A DNA stretch of 64,000 bases, from NCBI RefSeq assembly GCF_000482865.1, contig NZ_KI519516.1:180574-244573 (forward strand), in the 5' to 3' direction. The notes under the pieces are model-generated. The model worked only from the letters and a program-made list of their open reading frames with translations, was not told the DNA's origin and searched no databases. Each line of letters begins with the position of its first letter. Position 1 is the first letter of the stretch. The position numbers and the translations under genes are program-made. Positions 54,549-61,004 of the stretch are shown here, in pieces. This DNA comes from Actinokineospora inagensis DSM 44258 (GTDB lineage Bacteria > Actinomycetota > Actinomycetes > Mycobacteriales > Pseudonocardiaceae).

Positions 54549-55916
54549 TCAATTCAACAACGCGTCCACGAAGGCGCGGGGGTCGAAGGGGGCAAGGTCG
54601 TCAGCGCCCTCGCCGAGGCCGACGAGCTTGACGGGGACGCCGAGCTCGCGTTGGACCTGGAAGACGATGCCGCCCTTGGCGGTCCCGTCGAGCTTGGTCA
54701 GCACGACGCCGGTGACGGCCACGACCTCGCCGAACACCCGGGCCTGGGTGAGGCCGTTCTGACCGGTGGTGGCGTCGAGCACCAGCAGCACCTCGTCGAC
54801 CTTGGCCTGCTTCTCCATCACCCGCTTGACCTTGCCGAGCTCGTCCATCAGGCCGCTCTTGGTGTGCAGCCGACCGGCGGTGTCGACGAGCACGGTGTCG
54901 ACCCCGGACTCACGGCCCGCCTTGACCGCGTCGAACGCGACGGCGGCCGGGTCGGCACCTTCCTTGCCCCGGACCACTTGGGCGCCCACCCGGTCGGCCC
55001 AGGTCTGCAACTGGTCGGCGGCGGCGGCGCGGAAGGTGTCGGCGGCACCGAGGACGACGGTGCGGCCGTCGGCGATGAGCACTCGGGCGAGCTTGCCGGT
55101 CGTAGTGGTCTTACCGGTGCCGTTAACCCCTACGACAAGCACAACCGCGGGCTGCCGGTCGCCGTCTTCACCGTGCGGTAGCGCGCGCACGGACCGGTCC
55201 ATATCCGGGTGGAGCGCGTCAACCAAGACCTCACGTAGCAGTGCGCGGGCCTGTTCGGCGGTGCGGACTCCGCGCGACACCAGTTCGGTGCGCAAGCGAT
55301 CGACGATGTCCTGGGTGGTGGCGGCGCCGAGGTCGGCCAACAGCAGGGTGTCCTCGACGTCGGTCCACGAGTCCTCATCCAGGTCGCCCGCGCCGAGCAG
55401 GCCGAGCAGGCCCTGACCGAAGGACGACCGGCTGCGGGCCAGCCTGCCGCGCAGCCGCTCCAGCCGACCGGCGGTCGGGGCGATCTCCTCGACCACCGGG
55501 GGCACCGGCTCCGGGTCGGCAACCGGCTCGGGCGCCACGACCACCGGTGCAGGCACCGCCGCGACGACCGGGGGTTCGCCGGTGGCATCGGTGACATCAG
55601 GCTGGGTGACATCCGGCAGGGTGACGTCGACCAGCGGGCGCTTGACCGAGTCGCGCGGTACCGACGCGTCGTCGCCGACGCCGGGCTGGCCGTCCACCTC
55701 GGTCCGCTCGCCCGCCGGGTGCGGCGGGGCCTGCGGGCCGCCCTGGGCCAGGTTGATGCCGCCGCCCGCCTGGTACCCACCCTTGGGCCGCTCGGTCACC
55801 CCGGGTTCCCGGTCGAGGGTGATCCGCCTGCGCCGGGCCAGCACGACACCGGTGACGATGCCCGCGACCAGCAGCACCAGCACGACGACGAGGACGACGA
55901 TCAGGGTGTTCGACAC
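54549..55916 (-). CDS. ftsY: Signal recognition particle receptor FtsY
   Basis: 455 residues from GTG 55916; the frame beyond to 56126 overlaps the divergent symporter. A transmembrane anchor (LIVVLVVVLVLLVAGIVTGVV split near residue 5-25) and a Pro/Val/Glu-rich A domain precede the NG domain: SFGQGLLGLLGAGDLDED, GVNGTGKTTTTGKLA, DTFRAAAADQ, VDTAGRLH, TKLDGTAKGG and GEGADDLAPF. It receives Ffh-ribosome complexes. Confidence 0.96.
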   Translation of the reverse strand: MSNTLIVVLVVVLVLLVAGIVTGVVLARRRRITLDREPGVTERPKGGYQAGGGINLAQGGPQAPPHPAGERTEVDGQPGVGDDASVPRDSVKRPLVDVTLPDVTQPDVTDATGEPPVVAAVPAPVVVAPEPVADPEPVPPVVEEIAPTAGRLERLRGRLARSRSSFGQGLLGLLGAGDLDEDSWTDVEDTLLLADLGAATTQDIVDRLRTELVSRGVRTAEQARALLREVLVDALHPDMDRSVRALPHGEDGDRQPAVVLVVGVNGTGKTTTTGKLARVLIADGRTVVLGAADTFRAAAADQLQTWADRVGAQVVRGKEGADPAAVAFDAVKAGRESGVDTVLVDTAGRLHTKSGLMDELGKVKRVMEKQAKVDEVLLVLDATTGQNGLTQARVFGEVVAVTGVVLTKLDGTAKGGIVFQVQRELGVPVKLVGLGEGADDLAPFDPRAFVDALLN

Positions 55917-56079
55917 CCGGCCATCCTCGCATCCCGACACCCCGGCCCGCCGCGCACCGGGCGGGAGCACCCCCTGTGCTGCTCGGGTCCGGGCGGTCGG
56001 CCGTGGTCCAATGGGCGTCCACCGGGTGGCCGCCTGCAGGGCTTCCGGGCCGTCCCACCCCGACCCGGCGGGAGTCCGC

Positions 56080-57591
56080 GTGCACGTCCTCGACCTGGCG
56101 ATCATCGTGGTGTTCCTGATCGGCATGCCGCTGCTGGGGGTGCTGATCGGCGGGCGGCAGCGGTCCGCGAAGGACTACTTCGTCGGTGACGGCAAGATCT
56201 CGTGGTGGGTGGCGTGCCTGTCGGTGGTGTCCGCCGAGACGTCCACGCTGACGGTGTTGAGCGTGCCGACGGTGGCCTACCTGGGTTCTTTCACCTATTT
56301 GCAGCTCGCGATCGGGTACATCATCGGCCGCACGGTGGTCGCGTTCGTGCTCTTGCCGCGATACGTCGCCGGGAACATGACGACCGCGTACAACTTCCTC
56401 GGTCAGCGGTTCGGACCCGGGCTGCAGGCAACGGCGTCGGTCACGTTCCTGCTGACTCGTCTTCTTGCCGACGGCGTGCGGCTGTTCGCGACGGCCATAC
56501 CGGTGAAGGTTGTGCTGTCCGCCTACGGTTTGAACGCTCAGTACTGGCAGATCGTGGCCGTGCTCGGTGTCGCGATGGTGGCGTACACGTTCTTCGGTGG
56601 GGTCCGCGCGGTCGTGTGGGTCGACGCGGTGCAGATGCTCTGGTACGTCGCGGGCGGGATCGCGGTGATCGCGGTGCTCGCCGGGAAGCTGCCCGACGGG
56701 TGGCTGGACGCGGCGGTGCACGCGGGCAAGACGCAACTGTTCGACTTCGCCGCGGCGCCGCTGTCGAACCAGTACTCGGCGGTCGCGGCGATCATCGGCG
56801 GCGCGGTCCTGTCGATGGCTTCGCACGGCGCCGACCAACTGGTGGTGCAGCGGCTGATGGCCTGCAACGACGTGCGGGCCAGCCAGAAGGCGATGATCGC
56901 CAGCGGCGTGGTGGTGATCCTCCAGTTCGCGATGTTCCTGCTGATCGGGACGATGCTGTGGTCGTTCTACCGCGGCCTGGACCCGGTGAAGGGGCTCGGG
57001 CTGACCACGTCCGACGAGCTGTTCGCGTCGTTCATCGTGACCGACCTGCCCAGTGGGCTGTCCGGGTTCGTGATCGCGGGCATCCTGGCGGCCGCGCTCA
57101 GCTCGTCGCTGGGGGCGCTGGCGTCGTCGACCGTGACCGACGTCTACCAGAAGGTCGCCCGCCGAGACCTGTCGGACGCGGAGACGCTGCGTCTTGGTCG
57201 CATGTGGACGGTGGTGTGGGCGGGCGCGCTCATCGTGTTCGCGTCGATGTTCACCACAACCACGAACCCCATCGTCGAAACCGCCCTGGCCATCACCGGC
57301 TACACCTACGGCGCGCTGCTCGGCGCGTTCGTCTTGGGGCTGGCCGTGAAACGGGCCAGACAGGTGGACGCGATCGTGGCGTTCGTCGTAACGGTCGCGG
57401 TTATGGCGTTCGTGATCCTGGGGTTGAAGTTCGACAAGGCCACTGGCTCGTTCCTCGGCGTCAACTTCGCCAAGGCGTCCGGTAGCACTGTCGCGCTCGC
57501 GTTCCCCTGGTACACCCCGCTCGGGGTCGCGGTGACGCTACTCGTAGGCGGTCTGCTCGCCCTGCGCCACCGCAACCCCGTGCAGGTCTAG
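56080..57591 (+). CDS. Sodium:solute symporter (SSS) family transporter
   Basis: 503 residues from GTG 56080, preceded by GGCGGGAG. About 13 helices. Family marks are KDYFVGDGKISWWVACLSVV, SAETSTLT, GVRAVVWVDAVQMLWY and the helix-5/8 region GILAAALSSSLGALASSTVTDVY. The substrate cannot be read; relatives move sugars, nucleosides, sialic acid or carboxylates. Its TAG overlaps the stop of the convergent oxidoreductase within CTAG. It diverges from ftsY across 163 bp. Confidence 0.88.
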   Translation: MHVLDLAIIVVFLIGMPLLGVLIGGRQRSAKDYFVGDGKISWWVACLSVVSAETSTLTVLSVPTVAYLGSFTYLQLAIGYIIGRTVVAFVLLPRYVAGNMTTAYNFLGQRFGPGLQATASVTFLLTRLLADGVRLFATAIPVKVVLSAYGLNAQYWQIVAVLGVAMVAYTFFGGVRAVVWVDAVQMLWYVAGGIAVIAVLAGKLPDGWLDAAVHAGKTQLFDFAAAPLSNQYSAVAAIIGGAVLSMASHGADQLVVQRLMACNDVRASQKAMIASGVVVILQFAMFLLIGTMLWSFYRGLDPVKGLGLTTSDELFASFIVTDLPSGLSGFVIAGILAAALSSSLGALASSTVTDVYQKVARRDLSDAETLRLGRMWTVVWAGALIVFASMFTTTTNPIVETALAITGYTYGALLGAFVLGLAVKRARQVDAIVAFVVTVAVMAFVILGLKFDKATGSFLGVNFAKASGSTVALAFPWYTPLGVAVTLLVGGLLALRHRNPVQV

Positions 57592-59015
57592 AAGACTCCC
57601 TGGGCGGGGGCGAGGATGCCGCTGGGGTCGTACTTGGCTTTCAAGCGACGCAGACGGGGATAAGAGGCCCCGTAGTGGCGTGCCCAGTCACCTGAACGGC
57701 TCGGGATAGAGCCAATCGGGTACTGGGCGCCGCCTACGGACAGCGCGCGTTCGTAGGCGTTCCGGTTGTCCGTCAACAACTTCTGGACCATCGCGTCATC
57801 CGATGGGGCTACCACGCGCAGGATGGACAAGATGAACACGACAGGGCTGTCGGGCACCGACACCATGGGCCGGGTAAGACGCTTGCGGGAGAACGGGTAC
57901 AGCAGGATCGGGCCGTTACCGGTGTCGGCGGGGGTCAGCTTGGACAGCAACTCCTCGACGTAAGAGTCGGTGGCCTTGTCAGGCAGGAACAGGTTGAGCC
58001 ACGGGTTCGGGAACCGTAGTGGCCGCAATTGCTCGATAACCGCATAGATCCGGTTGAGCCAGTCCAAGTACGGCATCGACGTGATTTCCGTCGTCACCGG
58101 GGCCGGTAAGCCGCGCAGGATCGCGTTGTCGTCGGGATTACCGCCGTAGACACCGCCTTCGAGCAGGTAGGTCCACCCGGTGCCGGACCACACGGCCTGA
58201 CCTTCCAGGTAGTCGAAACGGCCGTCGGCGAGCGCGATCCGTTGCGCGGCCGTCATGGAACGCAGGTCCGGATAGCCGTAGTGGTAGATGCGGGCCGTGG
58301 CGGCCGCCGGGACAAGGGCCAGCGTGACGCGCACGATCACGCCGTACTGGCCGAGCCCGCCGAGCACGGCGTCGAACAGTTCCCGTTCCACGGTCGGCGA
58401 ACAGCGGACGAGCCTGCCGTCGCCGGTGACGACCTCCACCTCCCGCACCGCGTCCACCTGCAGGCCGTACCGGGAACTGGCCCCGCCGATCCCGCCGACC
58501 GACAGGGTTCCGCCCACGGACAGCCCGAGGTAGTCGGTCGCGACCGGCGGGGTGTACCCGGCCGCCAGCGTCGCCCGCACCACGTCCAGCCAGGTCGCGC
58601 CCGCGTCGACCACAACGGACCCGCGCGACACCGGGCCGATCTTCGCCAGGGTGCGCGAGTCGATCACGACACCGGCCGGGGCCTGCGCCTGGCCGAAGGT
58701 GGAGTGCCCCTGCCCGCGCACCGCCACCGGAATCCGGTGCGCGGCGGCGAACCGGACCACCGCCGTGATGTCGTCCACCGAACCCGGCCGCAGCACCGCG
58801 CGCGGACGGCGGTGCGCGATCTGCCCGTAGTCGTCGGCGGCCTCGCCGAGCGCCGCGTCATCGGTGACCAACCGGCCGTCCAGCCGGGGCACGGGGATGC
58901 CGCCCGCGCCGGTGTCCGCCTGGGCCTGGGTCACCCACCCCGGGCTTAGCGCGTCGAACGCGACGATCGCGCTCGCGGCACCTAACGAAGCAAGAACCTG
59001 ACGGCGGTTGGGCAC
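57588..59015 (-). CDS. Tat-exported FAD-binding oxidoreductase, cytokinin-dehydrogenase-like
   Basis: 475 residues. The Tat signal NRRQVLASLGAASAIVAFDAL is cut near AQADTG. The FAD PCMH domain has RPGSVDDITAVVRFAAAHRIPVAVRGQGHSTFGQAQ (in two parts: residues about 76-110), where the His in GHS is the covalent flavin site of cytokinin dehydrogenases, then LSVGGTLSVGGIGG. The C-terminal domain contains DYLEGQAVW and ends YPRLRRLKAKYDPSGILAPAQG. It may oxidise cytokinins or other secreted amines or alcohols; the bacterial family is diverse. Confidence 0.82.
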   Translation of the reverse strand: MPNRRQVLASLGAASAIVAFDALSPGWVTQAQADTGAGGIPVPRLDGRLVTDDAALGEAADDYGQIAHRRPRAVLRPGSVDDITAVVRFAAAHRIPVAVRGQGHSTFGQAQAPAGVVIDSRTLAKIGPVSRGSVVVDAGATWLDVVRATLAAGYTPPVATDYLGLSVGGTLSVGGIGGASSRYGLQVDAVREVEVVTGDGRLVRCSPTVERELFDAVLGGLGQYGVIVRVTLALVPAAATARIYHYGYPDLRSMTAAQRIALADGRFDYLEGQAVWSGTGWTYLLEGGVYGGNPDDNAILRGLPAPVTTEITSMPYLDWLNRIYAVIEQLRPLRFPNPWLNLFLPDKATDSYVEELLSKLTPADTGNGPILLYPFSRKRLTRPMVSVPDSPVVFILSILRVVAPSDDAMVQKLLTDNRNAYERALSVGGAQYPIGSIPSRSGDWARHYGASYPRLRRLKAKYDPSGILAPAQGVF

Positions 59016-59094
59016 GGGGACTCCTCGCCAACTCGGCAGCGGTGATCGGGGACCGGTCGAAGATGATCACGACCGGGGTCACCCTAACGGCCGA

Positions 59095-60012
59095 TCACCG
59101 CCGCCGGTAAGCGACCAGTTCCAAGTGGAGCCCGAACCCGAGCGCGGTGAACATCCGCTCCGAGGCGTCGTTGCCGAGCGCGATCACCGCCGCCGCCTGG
59201 CCGCGCACCCCCTTCGCCGCGGCGAGCGCACGCAACAGTGCCCGGACCAACGACCGGCCCGCGCCCGCCGACCGCATGTTGGGATCGACGGCCACATAGT
59301 CGACGTACAACTCCTTCTCCTGCACGAAGCCCGCCGCGTAGCCGATGACGCCGTCCGCTCCCGTCAGCACGACGACCGTGTGGCCACGCGCGCCCCGCAC
59401 CAACTGGTTCCCGGTCACCGTGCGGTTGGGGAAGCACCGCTCGTGCAGCTCGACGACCTGCGCCCGGGTCTCCGGGTCGTTGTCGAGCCGTCGCGGCCCA
59501 ACCGGGTCCGGCACCGCCCCCACCAACACCGACCGCAACGCGGACCCGGTGAGCGTGAACACCCGACTGGCCGAGCCCGCCGCGAACCCGTGCCGGGCGG
59601 CGAAATCACCCAACCCGCGGTTGCGCCGGTGCCCGTAGAGCTCCAGATCGGTGACACCCGCCAGCCTGGGCAGGGTCGTGACCAGGTCCAGCAGCTCGTC
59701 GGCGGTGTTCTGCCACACCTGGCGGGCCGCCGGGTGCCCGGTCGGCACGTCGACGAACGGCCCGTACAGCCAGGCCCGGCCCAGTTCCGGGCGCACCTCC
59801 GCGCTCAGCACGGCGCGCACGGCGCCGTGCTCGTCGCAGCCGACCACGGCGCCCGCGGGCCAGTCCCGGACGACCTGGGTCAACTCCTCGGTGATCTCCT
59901 CGGCCGTGGTCCCGTGGTAGCCGATGTGGTGCCCGGGATCGGCCTGCAGCCGGACCAACAACTCGACGACGGCGGTCAGGTCCGCCTCGCACGCGGCACG
60001 AATCGAATACAT
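59095..60012 (-). CDS. GNAT-family acetyltransferase
   Basis: 305 residues from ATG 60012 (a GTG at 60039 gives nine more). Two GNAT-like modules seem present: a degenerate N-terminal one (SIRAACEADLTAVVELL) and a C-terminal one with the acetyl-CoA loop VDPNMRSAGAGRSLVRALL and ALGNDASERMFTALGF. The double-module build resembles mycothiol-synthase-like or aminoglycoside-type enzymes, but no substrate can be given. Confidence 0.78.
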   Translation of the reverse strand: MYSIRAACEADLTAVVELLVRLQADPGHHIGYHGTTAEEITEELTQVVRDWPAGAVVGCDEHGAVRAVLSAEVRPELGRAWLYGPFVDVPTGHPAARQVWQNTADELLDLVTTLPRLAGVTDLELYGHRRNRGLGDFAARHGFAAGSASRVFTLTGSALRSVLVGAVPDPVGPRRLDNDPETRAQVVELHERCFPNRTVTGNQLVRGARGHTVVVLTGADGVIGYAAGFVQEKELYVDYVAVDPNMRSAGAGRSLVRALLRALAAAKGVRGQAAAVIALGNDASERMFTALGFGLHLELVAYRRR

Positions 60013-60390
60013 GTCCGAAATCGTGACCGGCGCGAGCACCCCCGCGCGACCGGATTACCGCAAGGGCAACCGGCCCCCGAGCAGTACACCCGACCGGACG
60101 CACCCGGCGCGCACCCCGTCGGCCCGCTGAATCGAGAAACCCGGCCGAGCGCACCAAGTGGACGGTGATCGCGCACCGCGACCGGATAACCCCAGGCAGT
60201 AGTCGTCCCATCCGGACAAGGGCCCAACGGCCACCAGCACGGGCAACGATCTCCACATTCGTCTACCCGAGACGGTCCCGTTATTTGCGAAACGGTCGGT
60301 TCAGACCATACTTTGTGCGATCCTCACCGCGTCCCGCTCGCACGCGGGCACCCGCGTACCCCCGAGATATCCCCAGAGAGGCCCCAGCCG
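60013..60390. other. Divergent intergenic region
   Basis: 378 bp without a supported gene. The frames in it are Arg/Pro-rich shadows with poor codon use. It contains one good promoter for the rightward gene (60285-60314); the 5' part presumably holds the acetyltransferase promoter. Confidence 0.5.
60285..60314 (+). promoter_or_regulatory. Sigma-70-type promoter for the four-helix membrane protein
   Basis: TTGCGA (60285-60290), an 18-bp spacer and TACTTT (60309-60314) resemble a housekeeping promoter. It lies 76 bp upstream of ATG 60391, giving a leader of about 70 nt. Confidence 0.5.
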
Positions 60391-60897
60391 ATGGCTAACT
60401 TCGACCCCAAGCGCGTCACCCCGATCGAATGGGCCGGCATCGGCGCGGGCGCGCTCGCGTTCATCGCCAGCTTCTTCCCCTGGTACACCGTGTCCTACAC
60501 CGGCGGCTTCGGCCTCAGCGGCATCGGCGGCTCGCTGAGCGCCTGGGGCGTCGGCATCCTCGGCTGGGGCGCCGTGCTGATGCTGCTGGCCGCGGGCGTG
60601 CTGCTGGTCCTGCCGCACGTGGGCACCGCGGTGAAGAACCTGTCGCTGATCTGGCTGATCCTGGCCGTCGTCTCGGTGCTGTTCGTGATCATCCGCTGGC
60701 TGACCCTGTCCAGCTCCAGCGGCCTCGGCTCGCTGGGCGCCGACGTGGGCATCTCCGAGGGCGCGGGCTTCGGCCTGTACCTCGGCCTGCTGGCCGCGAT
60801 CGGGTCGACCGTCGGCGCGGTGCTGGTGTTCCTGAACCAGCGCAAGACCGTCCCGCCGCAGGCCCCGCCCGCTCCTCCGGCCTACCCGGCCGCCTGA
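60391..60897 (+). CDS. Four-helix membrane protein
   Basis: 168 residues from ATG 60391. After ANFDPKRVTPIEWAGIGAG, four hydrophobic segments follow (ALAFIASFFPWYTVSY, ILGWGAVLMLLAAGVLLVL, LSLIWLILAVVSVLFVII, FGLYLGLLAAIGSTVGAVLV) and a short Pro/Ala tail (PPQAPPAPPAYPAA). The FFPWYTV segment is common in a broad group of actinobacterial membrane proteins of unknown role. It is followed by a strong terminator. Confidence 0.8.
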   Translation: MANFDPKRVTPIEWAGIGAGALAFIASFFPWYTVSYTGGFGLSGIGGSLSAWGVGILGWGAVLMLLAAGVLLVLPHVGTAVKNLSLIWLILAVVSVLFVIIRWLTLSSSSGLGSLGADVGISEGAGFGLYLGLLAAIGSTVGAVLVFLNQRKTVPPQAPPAPPAYPAA

Positions 60898-60914
60898 CCC
60901 GGGCGCAAGAGACC

Positions 60915-60949
60915 AAGCCCCGGCCGCAACCCCCCAGCGGCCGGGGCTT
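60915..60949 (+). terminator. Rho-independent-type terminator after the membrane protein gene
   Basis: AAGCCCCGGCCGC (60915-60927) pairs over 13 bp with 60937-60949 around a 9-nt C-rich loop; TCCCTTGT follows. The hairpin may also stop leftward transcription coming from smc (stop at 61005). Confidence 0.8.
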
Positions 60950-61004
60950 TCCCTTGTCCTCGGGCGGGTGGTCGCGACCGCACTGTCTGTCGCGTTAGGA
61001 GCGT

